Source: Rhizophagus irregularis
Taxonomy: Eukaryota > Glomeromycota > Glomeromycetes > Glomerales > Glomeraceae
DNA: 64,000 nt
Assembly (NCBI RefSeq): GCF_026210795.1
Contig: NC_089429.1
Location: 7,721,001-7,785,000 of the forward strand
Direction of reading: 5' to 3'
Shown: piece after piece, positions 1 to 12,318 of the stretch
Numbering within the stretch: the first letter of the stretch is position 1
Layout of the letters: each line of letters opens with the position of its first letter
Notes under the pieces: model-generated
Told to the model about the DNA's origin: nothing
Seen by the model: the letters and a program-made list of their open reading frames with translations, nothing else
Databases searched by the model: none
Position numbers and translations under genes: made by a program

Positions 1-2560
1 ACTCCTTTTAATCATTGATTTCATTATTTTTTACAATTGATAAAAAAAAAAGACGAAGAATATAATTTTCTAAAAATTTTATTAATGTAAATGATGTTTT
101 TTTTTAAAAAAAAAATTTAATGCTTCTTCTCAATGGTTGTTTGGATACTGTATTTATATTTGATTTTTTCTTTTCATCGCATAAGTAAAAGTTTTTCATA
201 ACTAAATTTAGTTTATTGTTTTAGAACCCTATAATTTGAGGGTGTGTGTGGAAACAATTATTGTTATATCAATATATTCGGTATTTTTAATAAAGTATCC
301 ATGTTTGATTTGTTTGATACGCCCACGTTGATCAAAAACAATTAAATACCTTTTTTGGTTACGTATGCCCCTGCTGATCATTACTCATACAAATTATATA
401 GATTTACCCAAACAAAACAATACAACTATAAAAAATTTTTTATCAAACAAACAATAATGACCTCGGGTGATCTGAAACATGATTTAAACTCTTTAATAAG
501 AAATATGTGAAACAAAATTTACAAAACTTGACTTTTTACCGGACTTCGGAAAGGAAAAAAAAATGACTTTAACAAAGAAGTAAAAGAACCAAGTCATTTC
601 TGAAGATTGATATTTTTGGAAGGTTATACAAAAAAGAATCCCGTATTTTTAAAACGAATTGGGATGTATTAAAATTTGATACAAATTTTTTTTTGAAAGC
701 ATTCTACAAATTTATTAAATTCATTTGTAATAATAATAATCAATAAATATTATTATTATTAAAATATTAAATAATCAATTGTAAAAATTCTTTAATAATA
801 AAAAGATATATCCATGTAAATTTTTGCTAAAAATAGAATCATGTTAAATAAATCCAAGTTTGTTAAACTATAAAGAATCTTATTCGATAATCTATCAGTA
901 CGCATATTACAAATTATGCACTACGCCAAAATTATAAGTCTTTACGACTTTACGTTGAGTCCCAATCGAGTTCTTTTTTATGCATTTTCCCAATGAGAAC
1001 TATCAGATTAATATAATTCATTCTCTCTTCAATCGGAGTTTGAAGGGGCTTTTCTTGGTGAACTTAAAATTGGTTATACAAAAAAAAAATTAGTAATTGT
1101 GAACTGCGTAAATCATTACCATTTCTTTTAAATATTATTTTTAACGTTAAATAAATTCCAACATTCATCGCTGGTTCATTAAAAATTGATCACATGACAT
1201 GGACATGTTGAATTCATCTGCTCCGATAAGCAAAAAAAACCCCTTGAGTAGCCCCAAATTTTTTTATTATTATTATTTAGTGTAGCTGGTAGGATTAAAA
1301 AAACGATCAAATATTATAAAGTCAATCGCCAAAGTTAATGCAATGAAAAATGAAAATGACAACACTGTTTAAAAGTCATAAAAAAAAATAATTTATTGCT
1401 TTTTTATTTATCTAACAAATGTTTATTTTACTATTGTGCCACGAATCGTTAAAATTTTGTCGATAATGAAATAATTTTTTATTGATGATAAAAAAATAAT
1501 CGAAGACATTGAAAAAATATTGGAAACGTAAACTGGTTTAAGGTGGCGAAAGTACCAGAGAGAAATCGCTGGGAACTTTCATTTGGCCTGGTTTTTTTTT
1601 CATACGATTCTTAAAAAACATTCTTTTCTACGATATTTCTTTTTTTTTTTACATCTTCTAATCGGATGTGAGTTAAGTAAGGTAAACCATCGAAGTTATA
1701 TTTTCTTCATTTTTTAAATAAATAATTTCCGTAACTAAGTAGTGAAACCGTATTTAAAAGGCTGACACACAATCATCACAGGATTTAGTTCCAATCGTTC
1801 CTTTCAGTCTTTAACCAAGAAGATTGATTTGCGATCACGTTCTGAATTCCTGGAATGTGTTCGGCTTGGGGAGATATCTTTCTTTCCAGACATAAGTTCA
1901 TACTTCATAGTGCCTCCGCACTCTTTGACAATTCGGCCTCTTTGGTGACTATTATATATTCAGATAAGCAGGTAAAAAAGAGATGATCAAGAGTTAAATC
2001 GACTCAATTTTCTGACCGGTTTCTGGGGAAATCAATGACTTCAGCAACATTATCTAGTTTTCTTGGATTGGATAAAATAAAGGTAATTGAAAGCTTTATT
2101 ACAAACTGCTCCTACAGTACTCCTACAATATTTGCTTTGATAGCACGCCACCCACGCCACCTGGAAGTTTCGTTAAACGAAGACAATCTGATACAAATCA
2201 GAAGTTAGCGATGATTTTTCAATTATGTTGTCAGGTTTTTTTGGTAGCGTCCAGTATGAGATACTGAATGTTAATTTTAAATACTAATAAGTATTGGTTA
2301 AAAAAAAAATTCGCGTGAATTTTTTCCGTATTGATTTCTTTCGCATTGATTGATCTTTTTCATTGATTATTTTTTGTCTAAATAGCCCTTAATATAATCA
2401 TGTATTCTTTTATGTCGATTAAGTTCTCGGTTACCTTTTTGGCAACTAGATTCTTTACAAAAAGCGCCCTTATTTCCTTTATTTCCTTTATTTCGTATCT
2501 GAAGCCAATTCAGGTTTTTAATCTTAACTAATGCCATTCTCATTAGTTATCCTTTCTAAT
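1..2560. other. AT-rich, no supported gene
   Basis: No convincing gene is visible. The stretch is AT-rich with many homopolymer runs. Near 1850-1975 one plus-strand frame stays open for about 40 codons and ends at a GTAAAA-like donor, but nothing in it is recognisable. Around 2158-2200 there is a short block that can be read as V-S-L-N-E-D-N-L, and a near-identical block recurs at about 8858-8885, so both are probably remnants of one gene family. Confidence 0.5.
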
Positions 2561-2569
2561 CTGAAGTAT

Positions 2570-3740
2570 CTATACAAACAGTGTCAATACTGGTCCTTAG
2601 TAACCTAACCCATTTGACGATTGAATATTAAGATCTCCCATGATTATGTTATACTTCTTCCTTCTGTTCCTTCTGCTGTAACGTAGGCGACGATGGTTTT
2701 AAAACTAAATTTTCTGCAACATATCGAAGTTTAATGAAGTCAATGCGACTCAAAATATAATTCGGTCTCTGGCGAATTCTTTTTATCTAGAACAATTAGG
2801 TTATCATACTATCATTTATCGAACGAACAACTTTTTGATTCTCTAATGTGTTTAGTTATTGTTATATCGCTGTTTGGTGGGAAAAATGTATTACTCATTA
2901 TTAATTACATCTTTTTTGAAGAAATTCCATATAATAAGTTCCAATCCTTTGTATTTTTCCAGCATGTTTTTCCCAGAGTTTGTTAACTAATAGACACGCC
3001 CTCATGATCCTTTAGACCTTTGACCGTATTTGTTTAATGAATTGCTGTAGGTGACACGTACGGCATCATTTTTATCTTCTTCCTTGTCGGTAATTGAGTA
3101 TCTGTTGTGAATAGCTTTAATACCCTCGGCGCTTAAAAAGTATTTGATATCATTAATGATGACCTTATGGCGATTAGCTGAATTTTTAATGGTTGTGGAA
3201 TAAGATGAGTCTTCCTCTTTTAATAGAGGATTTTGTGAATGATCTTTTATGTAAGGAAGTGATTTGTGTACTTGTACAACTTCGTGATTTTGTCAAAATA
3301 AATGGCTAAGACCAGATTTACTAGAAATTCTGATAATTCAACCAATCCATGATTCACGGGCTTATTAATAATCGTGTTATCTGCAGAGGAATAACAGAAG
3401 TTCAAAAAAACCTGACACTTAGAATGAAAGGACGAAATTAACTAATTATATCCTTGTCTAATCTCTCCAGATTATCGTAAATTGGAAGAATTCTTGCTTG
3501 TAACTATACTACCTAACAATCCTTATTACACACACAAAACACTCTTGACCTCAACTCCATCAACAAGGAATAAAATTTGCCTTCACCAACTTTTTAAGGA
3601 TTGCATAACTTTTGAAAGCATTTTGATGATTTCGGTGAAGTCAAGTATCTGGATTGGTTTGTCCAGTCAATCATCGTCTTTTCCACAAATAAGAAAATCC
3701 AAAAGCGTTCAAGAAGATAAATAATAAATCAAATTTGTTT
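2570..3740 (-). pseudogene. Decayed minus-strand gene, possibly LINE-derived
   Basis: Several minus-strand blocks read as protein but are broken by stops and frame changes. About 3720-3530 gives a block with LDKPIQILDFTEIIKML followed by SKVMQSLKSW. About 3302-3020 gives roughly 94 open codons with no methionine, including IKYFLSAEGIKAIHNRYS. About 2680-2610 gives KYNIIMGDLNIQSS. The motif IIMGDLN resembles the GDFN/GDLN motif of the endonuclease domain of LINE elements (compare IIMGDFN in the LINE at 45.65 kb). The identity as a LINE relic is inferred from that motif alone, and the upstream blocks are not recognised. A plus-strand 80-codon ORF over 3482-3724 is the shadow of this reading. 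Confidence 0.4.
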
Positions 3741-3744
3741 AAAT

Positions 3745-4735
3745 GATTAGATAATTATCCATTATAAGAGTCCTTTCAAATACTTGACTGTATTTCTTTA
3801 AACATTGATGTTCTATATACTATTAACAATGCATTATTTTTAAAGTTAATTAGTTAAAATAAAAATAGAATTCTGATGTTGTGCCAAACGTTTAGAGATG
3901 AAAAGCAATGGGCACACACACCTCTGTATTCTTAGCATGTTTACTAGGATTCTGAACAGGCACTATTGAACTAAAATGTTCAAAGAGTCGTTCTTAAAGT
4001 ATTGTATTTGCTGCTAAATCTGGATTTCATCAATAGTATTGTCTGATCCAAATGAAAGATGTAGTTCAAGCTGTGAAGTAATTTAAATAAATTTAAAATA
4101 TAATTTAGCGATTAGGCTGGTAGGAATATCGATGAAAGAATCTTTATAATAATCCATAGGTAACATACTGTAGATAATAGAAACAAATATCAATAAATTT
4201 ATCGAAAAATTTCACTTGGTAAATACACGACTTCAAAATATAAAATATACATTATTAGTCCACTTTATTTTCGAACATTTTCATTTGTTTCATCGTATTC
4301 TAAATAAATAATGGACTTCACACTGGGTAACATATAGAAGTGAGAAGTGAATTGAGCAAAAGCTCTATTTTTATATGGCGTTCGGGTAAACAACGTCACG
4401 TTCTAGGTAGAGGATCTGCAATCCAAATCTAATCGCTTTATAACGAAATTTTCTCAACACGTGACATTTAACCAATCAAATACGCCTTGTTTAACGTAAA
4501 TTCTTTATATAATTAAGAGCTGGCTGTAGTTCTCTCCTTTCACACTTGTTTTCCGTAAATCTCCTTTAAATGAGGGTATATATATTTTTAAAATTATAAA
4601 TATAAAAAGTCTAATAAATAAAAAAGGGATTTATAACGCATTTGTTTTTTTTTTTAATAAATTTAGTGCATAATTTTGTATCGTTCAATCTAAATTGGTT
4701 GTTTAGCGGATGCGTAACTAACTGTATCACCCTCT
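3745..4735. other. Gene-poor AT-rich spacer
   Basis: No coding signal was found on either strand. A TATATAATTAAGAG block near 4507 followed by a C/T-rich stretch could be an unassigned core promoter. The sequence leads into the TATA box of the small gene at 4806. Confidence 0.4.
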
Positions 4736-4739
4736 CATG

Positions 4740-4747
4740 TATAAAAG
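4740..4747 (+). promoter_or_regulatory. TATA box of the small spliced gene
   Basis: TATAAAAG lies about 60 bp upstream of the ATG at 4806. The other clear genes here also have a TATA box 70-90 bp upstream of their ATG (18336-18343 and 32262-32269). Confidence 0.45.
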
Positions 4748-4805
4748 GTTGTTTTAATAACGCCAAGAAAGCAACTTAATCTTTAAAATCTGAAGTTTTA
4801 AGAAA

Positions 4806-5053
4806 ATGATGTAAGTTATAAACAAATCCAATTTTATTATTATGATTATATCGACTAAAAATTTTTAATCCAATTCAGCCAGGATTCAGACAACGAGCTT
4901 GGTGACCACAAGGCCTCCGAAGCTAAAACCTCTGCTTCAAAATCCACTACTACACCAATCAATCAACACGGTTTAATCGAAAATAAAACACCAAAGTTGA
5001 AGACAAACCTAAATAACGTGATCGCTTTAATACAACAAAACCTATTTAAGTAA
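4806..5053 (+). CDS. Small two-exon hypothetical protein, 59 aa
   Basis: Exon 1 is only ATG AT (4806-4810). A 68 bp intron (4811-4878) begins GTAAGT and ends TTCAG. Exon 2 (4879-5053) then runs open for 57 codons to TAA. The product begins MIQDSDNELGDHKASEAK, is rich in Lys, Ser, Thr and Asn, and ends ALIQQNLFK. It has no signal peptide or membrane segment and no recognised domain. Support comes from the TATA box at 4740, perfect consensus splice sites, an open frame across the junction, and codon-like composition in an otherwise AT-rich area. It could instead be the 5' end of a longer gene that has decayed downstream, since coding-like scraps continue to about 5500. Confidence 0.45.
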
Positions 5054-5559
5054 AGATGATAGTTCTATATCAATAAAACATATTCCCAAACTCTTTGTTC
5101 ACATGCCAACCACCGACAGTTAGTATGATTGTGGATGAGCCACTAAAATATTACTAGTGTAGATGAGAATAGAATTGATGAATCACCAAATATTATTAAT
5201 ATCTAATTTTGCTCGGTCTTTTACCAATCCTGAACCGACAATAATTAGAACTTAACAGAGCCGACCAAGAACTTGCAAGCTCTTAGCTATTTGTGTATAT
5301 TAAAGGAATTAATTTGACTAATATAATTTCCAAGCTGGCTATAACAAACCCCAAAACTAAAGATTCCCGTTAACTGAGAGAAATTCAAAGTCACATATAA
5401 CTAAAATTTCCGCTGTTAGAAGCGAAGATTATGAAAGCTATATTCGTACTCTTTGAAAAGCGTATCATTAGTTACGACACATGATCATATAAATAGGCGA
5501 GATTACACAAAAATCAAAAAAAAAACGCAATCTTTTTTTAATATAGATAGGATAAAGGG

Positions 5560-8480
5560 TAAGTTACCGATCGTAGTGATGATTATGTAACTCTGTTTGT
5601 GGATTATTTTAATAATAACTATGTTTAAGTTAATGTTAATATATTCTTTCTTGATTATATAGATATCGAAATTCTTTGTAACCTCAAGTCTTAATTATTA
5701 TAGAAACTTGGCGAGATATTGTAAGGACAACGCATATAACTGATCAACTTGAAAGTAAACGTCCGGTTTAGGAGAAAGGCAATTTAAGAATCCAATTAAA
5801 ATTTGAAGAATTAATTAACAAGACCCGTAAAGTACTCGATGATTTGGGCAATGCTGAACCATTGGTAGGAATTGATTTTTGCTATTTTTTTTTTCTTTTT
5901 TGTTAAAAAAAATTTATGCTAATTTTTCAGCATTGGATCGTTCTTTTCAGACCTATTTATTGGAAGTTTGATATGCCGAGTGTGGTGGCAAATTGTCCAT
6001 CAAAAGGCATATAAGAGATGGAAGGAATACGCTTTCACGATCTCCTATGTTATTTCTGACGAGCTACATTATCAATAATTTATTGACAAATATCCAGGAT
6101 AATTTTCATTAACAAAGGATATATTTTTAATTACAATAAATCGCCTAACTCGATTGATTTATCCCAAAGTCAGAGGAAAGAATTGGGTCATTAAAAGTAT
6201 TAGGATTGGGACTAGGATTTGAGTTGGGATTAGATTAGAATTATTAGAATTAGCTATAATTATTCATCCTGACTATTTGGGAACTTAACATGCGTAATCA
6301 TATAGAAATTGAGGCTAAAATGATGAAATATGATAAAATGATACAAGGGACATTTGTGCACTTTACATTAGTAACATTACATGCAAAAATTCCTCTTCGT
6401 GCTTATTTTTAATAATATCGAACAATAAAAAGAAAATTGGCTCCAGTGACAATCTGTTTATTATTTAACACGTGAAAAACGTGACTATTGAATTGCTATT
6501 TGCTATTTGATTTTCAATCGTGAATTATTCGACCCTAATCTTGCAAGAAGGAACAGAAGTAGTGTTTTTTTATTTATTTAGGTACGTGTATATAACGAAA
6601 TTGTTGATGTAAACTTCCAGAAAGAACATGTTCCGTATTGGTGAGTTGATCATTTATATGTATATGTAAATATTTATACTAGCAGTTTTTAAAGAATAAT
6701 CTCTTTTTTTGTAAAAAAACGCTTTCATTTATTTAGATGGAGTTTATTATTACTTTAATGCGTTGGAGAGGATATTATTGTGTAAGATATGGAAGAGTTT
6801 CATGCCATGTTAAGTGAAGCTATAGGTAGTGTCCCGAACTTTCATGTACTGTAAGCATTAATTATTCAGTGAAATAATTTATTTAACTAATTAATTGAAT
6901 TTTTATTAATTATTTTCATCAATAAAATAGAAAGCTCTACTAGCACAAAAAACGACTTTGGTAAATCAATGCTAGTTAATACACATCGACCTATTTTTAT
7001 TGGTCCTGGCACCGAGATATTTACTTTAGGAGCAGACAATTTTGTCTGGCAGTTTTAATGTTCTGCAGATTTCCAGATAGATGAAATGATGAATTGAGTA
7101 CACTGCTTGTTTTTATATTAGAATTTAATCAAAAATCAAGGGCGTCAAATTTATTTTGGATTTTGGAATCAATTAATCAAATATATTATCAATAAATTTA
7201 CCTTTACCAAATAAACCAATTCCATTTGGTCCAATCAAACAAAGTATCCTGTAAAGCAACAGAATATAGCAGTGATACATTGATACAACCAAAAGTAAGA
7301 AAAAAAATTGGTGCATTGGCTAGTGGAGGTGATAGCAATTTCACGCGATCGCGATGCTTACTTATTTTTGAAGGCCATGAATGTAAAGTACCTTATAGTT
7401 AGTTACATTTAGCATTTAATAATATGTGAAATTAATTTTTTAAAAATTTATTTTAGCAGAGGTCTGATGAATGTGGTGATATGACTAAAAAATTTGGTTG
7501 GGTTGACTGACGTAAAGGGTGTTCCGCTATTGTAAGTTAAAATATATATTAGATGTTTATTCATTTAATCAAATTTCAAATTAATTGAGATTTTCTATTG
7601 CTATTAAGGTGATACACTTAGAATCAACGCGTTGTAAGCCTCTACAATTTTGGAGAATGCATGAAATCAATCACTTTTACCAATTCCATTTGGTCGCAAC
7701 AGAAAATAGCAGTGATACATTGCGATCACGTGCAATCAATCATTTAAACCGGTCAATTTTATTATTGGTTGACACAACGATCGTCGCCTCAAATCTCGAG
7801 TTTTCGACTCGAAATTTTTTTCTTCCAGAGCAAATCAACGGCTTGTATATTTAACCGCTTTTTCTTGTTAAAGTTTTTCAAACATTATGTTTCGATCGAT
7901 AACAACCTTAATAGCATAAATATCTTTAATCTCAGTTCTTAACTTCTGAGTCTCAGCAATTTGCGTAATTTCCAAAGATATTGTCATATTACTTTGATCA
8001 CACCTCATTCTTTTTAGCATTATGAAAAGTTCTTAAAGAATGGCTTTGAAAATTAATGGAAGCTTTATGGTTAGATAAGTCGATGTAGATACAACACCTC
8101 TTGGGACCATATGCATAATTTTCAAAATAGTGCATTTAGAGAGGGTGTAGGTAAAATAGTTAAAGATCATATAAGCTTGGGACCGAATCAGAGGGTGCAT
8201 TTAGAGAGGGTATACATGGTGGGTGCAATTATGGAGAGTGCAAATTATAGAGGTCTGATTGTAACAAGATAAATACTGATTAGGCGAATAAATTTTAATT
8301 ACAACAAATGATAATGAATATTGAAGTATTATCATTTTCCTTATTTCTTCGAGAGAGTGGTAGGAATAATTTAAGTTAATATTCAGAATTTTCAATATTT
8401 TATTTTTGCCGTTTTTCATGAATTTCTTTCATTTTTTATATTTTAGGTAATCCTACTATGGATTCCTTTTATCTTTTTTA
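5560..8480 (+). pseudogene. Traces of a decayed multi-exon gene
   Basis: Short plus-strand exon-like blocks are separated by intron-like stretches. About 5790-5860 reads LKFEELINKTRKVLDDLG and is followed by GTAGGA and, 70 bp later, TTTTTCAG. About 6600-6640 reads VYNEIVDVNFQKEHVPYW. About 6780-6840 reads MEEFHAMLSEAIGSVPNFHV. About 6940-7050 reads FGKSMLVNTHRPIFIGPG. About 7637-7665 shares the string KPxQFWRM with the relic at 11.03 kb. Stops and frame changes occur between the blocks. The family is not recognised, and treating these blocks as one gene is an inference from common strand and order. Confidence 0.3.
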
Positions 8481-8574
8481 AAAACAGTTTGTAGAGGTGA
8501 ATTTTGAAGCAGTCTTAAACTTAGTATTTTGTTATTTTTATTGGGATTTTAATGAATATATTTCACAAAGGTAA

Positions 8575-8700
8575 ATTGGAAGCGCTCGACTGGTTCCTGC
8601 GTCGGTTCCTGCGTCGGTTCCTGAATGACTGGTTCTTGCTCGACTGGGCTCCTGTTCGACTGGCTCCTTCGTGTCGGGCTCCTGTGCCAGTTTCTTAACC
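8575..8700 (-). repeat. Degenerate QEPT/EPV-coding repeat
   Basis: On the plus strand the unit CGTCGGTTCCTG and variants such as CGACTGGCTCCT repeat. On the minus strand one frame reads QEPTQEPTQEPVE, flanked by further E-P-V-like units in shifted frames. This looks like a low-complexity proline/glutamate repeat from a decayed minus-strand protein. It lies on the same strand as the T/P-rich relic at 9.8-11 kb, so both may come from one gene. Confidence 0.4.
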
Positions 8701-8899
8701 ACTTTACGAGCTCTCAAGTTATAAATTAATCCTGTAATATTTATTAGCTATTTTTATTTAATGAAAAACATTTTATCATTACTCTTTTCTGATTTTTAAT
8801 TGTATTGTGCTTTTTTTTAGATATTTTACACATTCCGATCAATGTCCTGTATTGGGAGTTTCGTTAAATGAAGATAATTTAGATCTATGACTTCCTTCT

Positions 8900-9660
8900 T
8901 TTAATGGATCTTCCGATTTCACATTCAGTAGGAGCACCTTATTCAATACATTCTTTTTGCATTACAACGACCAGGTACTGAATAGAGGTTTGATCAAAAC
9001 ATCATCTCACAGATGTGAAAAATGTATTTCGGAGAAAATCAATCCTACGTCTTGATGTGATGTCTTGATGTTCAAATATAATCTGTGATTTCGTGTCAAC
9101 AAGGTTGCATAGGGAAATCTTTTTAACATTAGAGAAATTCATGATATGGTAAATGTGGACAGATTCAATATATGAAAATATGCATAGTATCACTACTATA
9201 ATTGTTATTGTTAAGGCAATGCAAGCAGTTCGCAAAGAAAATCAACTTTCTCGTCTTTTGATTAGTATCACTCCCTCATTAGATTTAGTATTAATTTAGG
9301 AGATAATACCTCAATGTATAATCTCAGAATATGGCTTTTCTTATGGTTCGGAACAACCCTTCTATAAACAACAAATATTATTGAGAATTGGCAATACTAC
9401 TCTCGTATTTCGGGGATTCTAAAGTTGCATCTCCATTCCCAAAGATGAAAATTATTTAGAGAATGCACGAATCGAACGCACATATGATGCAGATATAAAA
9501 TCAATTGTTAATTATGGCTGAAATTGTAAATGGCCTAATTCGAAGCAACCAGTGAATGCATTATAAACAGATTCTATAATAGTTACTGGATGGTGATGGC
9601 GCTCCTCCTGGTGCTGGTGCTCTACCCGCTGGTGATGGAAGATCAAAAGATCATATTTCC
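8900..9660. other. Weak coding scraps, no supported gene
   Basis: A plus-strand scrap near 9445-9515 reads KDENYLENARIERTYDADI, and near 9590-9640 a Gly/Ala/Pro-rich block (DGDGAPPGAGALPAGDG) is visible. No continuous gene can be built. The 77-codon minus ORF at 9002-9235 shows no protein-like composition. Confidence 0.3.
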
Positions 9661-9664
9661 GTCG

Positions 9665-10975
9665 ATATGAGGTCAAAAATAATTAACAATATTTGAATCC
9701 TTGAATCTAGATTACATTTTTCCATCAGATTTTGGTCATTTGCTGCTACACGACATAATCTAACTTTGGCTGTTATTTTGTCGACGGAATGAGTGTTTAT
9801 ATTTTACACTTGTTAGATTCTAATTCTGTTGAGAGAATCAAGAAAGCACAACTTCTAAAGTGGCGGGTGCGTGAATAGTCGCGTTTAGTGAGGAGGTATC
9901 CGGAGGAGTAAGCTCAACGGAAACCGGCTGGTGAGAAGTTGTGTCAACATGTGTGGTTTCTGGAGCAGGAGGAGTGGTCCAAACCTCAATGCAAAAATCA
10001 TGGTTAAATTTTTCGACATACTGATCACGTTACAAAGTAATGATATATTTTGAGTAACCCTTTCCATCACGCAACAAATACATGGGTATTTGAAATTTTA
10101 ATTGCCTTTCCGACAAACCCTCTAGTTATTTCCTGTTTACTAAGTCGAATAATTTTTATGATTTGAGGTTAAAAGTTTCTTCATTTCAAAGATGGTGAGA
10201 TCTAATTTTTTCATCAGAATTTGGCGTACCTGAATCTGGATTGCAATTTCCATGCTAAATGAAAAATCCCATATTGGCTGTTGTTTGTATCGATGAAATG
10301 AGATTTTTATTCTGTTAGTGAATCAAGAAAACACAACTTCTAAAGTGGCGGTGCGTGAATAGTCGCGTTTAGCGAGGAGGTATCTGGAGGAGTAAGCTCA
10401 ACGGAAACCGGCTGGTGAGAAGTTGTGTTAACCGGTGTAGTTTCTGGAGCAGGAGGAGTGGTCTAAACCTCAAGCAAAAATCATAGTTAAATTTTCGACA
10501 TACTGATCACGTTACAAAGTAGTGATCAACTTTATTTTGAGTAACCCTTTCCTATCACGCAACAAATACATGGGTATTTTGGAATTTTAATTGCCCTTCC
10601 GACAAACTCTCTGGTTATTTCCTGTTTGCTAAGTCGAGTAATATCCATGATTTGAGGGTTATTTCCTGTTTGTTAAGTCGAATAATTTTCATGATTTGAG
10701 GTTAAAGTTTCTTATCCATTCCAATGATGGTGAAATCTAATTAGTTTTTAGATGGAATTATTCTGTTAAGTGAATCAAGAAAACGCAACTTCTAAAGTGG
10801 CGGGTGCGTGAATAGTCGCGTTTAGCGAGGAGGTATCCGGAGGAGTAAGCTCAACGGAAACCGGCTGGTGAGACGTTGTGTCAGCATGTGTAGTTTCTGG
10901 AGCAGGAGGAGTGGTCCAAACCTCAATGCAAAAATCATAGTTAAATTTTTCGACATACTGATCACGTTACACACG
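9665..10975 (-). repeat. 450-480 bp tandem repeat with broken minus-strand coding
   Basis: Two nearly complete units (9826-10310 and 10311-10760) and a partial third (10761-10972) are direct repeats, preceded by a diverged half unit from about 9665. The best conserved 200 bp of each unit, read on the minus strand in unit 1, gives VEKFNHDFCIEVWTTPPAPE and then a Thr/Pro-rich tail (HVDTTSHQPVSVELTPPDTS) ending at a TGA. Upstream in the same direction a frame reads LSERQLKFQIPMYLLRDG. Units 2 and 3 carry 1-2 nt indels in this frame, and unit 2 has an extra internal duplication of about 50 bp near 10610-10690. This is a tandemly amplified fragment of a dead gene. The family is unknown. Confidence 0.6.
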
Positions 10976-11025
10976 CGTTGTAATTCTTTTAATTATAAAA
11001 AAACAAAAATTACCATATTGCAAGG

Positions 11026-11700
11026 AAAAGCCTCCACAATTTTGGCGAATGCGTGAAATACTTGGATGGTTTGGTTCTGAACTTCAGCTAATAAATATTT
11101 ATGCTTCACTATGCGATCCTGCCAAGGTAACTGAGTGGAATGAACTAACAGTAAAGGTCGGGCTCAATTTGAACTTTGAAAAAGGGATAGAGAAAAAATT
11201 CAGTCATTGGGGGAGGGATTTGGAGCCTAATTGCAGGACTTTGTATATTGTCAAACTTATTCTTCATATACTTGCTGATCGGTTCATGGCATTACATCAA
11301 AGTGTTCTGTTAGTAAAAGTTTGGCCCAGAGTGGCTTTAGACAGGCTAGGAATGATACAAATTTGAGAGCGTTGGAGATTATATGGGGTACATTACAAGA
11401 GGGGGTACAGGACAGGGTGGGTGCCCGGTATAGTCGCCACTGGATATAACAAACCCTCTGTTCCAAGGGGTTTAGTAAATTCAGTGTATGATTTCCGCAA
11501 GTTGCACGTGATTCAATCCGCGCATTGTGCAACCTTAATTTTTAAAAAATTCCACAAATTGTATATTCATTTGATTTTGAGGCGGCATATAATCATTGGG
11601 CACAATTGCCCTATGCTGCTATGCATTAAATTAGATACTTATTTTGACGTGGGATTGGGATTTGAGAATTGGGTAATAGATATTTGGGCTCTAACATAAG
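11026..11700 (+). pseudogene. Plus-strand relic of an unknown protein
   Basis: The frame opens at about 11026 with KEKPPQFWRMREILGWFGSE and runs in one frame to a TGA at 11364. The neighbouring frame then continues with RQARNDTNLRALEIIWGTLQ and VQDRVGARYSRHW, and a later block (about 11570-11630) reads FDFEAAYNHWAQLPYAAMH. These three blocks in shifting frames indicate one decayed gene. The start KPxQFWRM is shared with a scrap at 7637, so a related copy decayed there too. Function is not recognised. Confidence 0.4.
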
Positions 11701-12318
11701 ATTTTGTAATAAAACATATTATGCGCTTCAAACTGAGTTTTAAATTTTTTTATTAATTCTCTTATTTAGTCACTATTCCGTGTTTTTTTTTATTTCATGT
11801 TATTTCCGTAAATATAAAATTTTTTATAGGGAGTTCGTGTTATTCATGGTTCGCTGACTCTACGAAGGCGAATGATTTGGGCCTACTAGTTCCGTACAAT
11901 GATACACTTTTAATCGCAAATAATAGATCCCTGATAGACATTCATTGATTGGCGAGTGAAAGTTAAAGACGGAATGATGTTGATAGCGTCAGGACGCGAT
12001 AAAAGGGGATTCTCGACATAAATTGCTCGTGAGCCGACATTTATAAAATTCAAATATTATGCACTAAATACGTTTTAAAAATATCATGAGTAAAATTTTC
12101 ACTAATTTTTTAAAATAAAATAAAAACTTTATTAATAAAATTAAAACCAAACAATTTGTAAAGTTTTACAAAATTCTATATAATAGCTAAAGTTGAAATT
12201 TAAACAAATTTAAAGAAAAAATTTAAAGAAAAAAAAATTAAAAAAAAATTTTAAAGAAAAAAAAATTAAAAAATTTAAATAAAAAATTTAAAGAATATTT
12301 AAAGAAAAAATTTATATA
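11701..12318. other. Spacer; A/T low-complexity 3' of the F-box gene
   Basis: The stretch 12100-12310 is an A-rich low-complexity tract built of AAATTTAAAGAAAAA units and serves as the 3' flank of the minus-strand F-box gene. A more GC-balanced block at 11830-12040 has no open frame. Confidence 0.5.
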
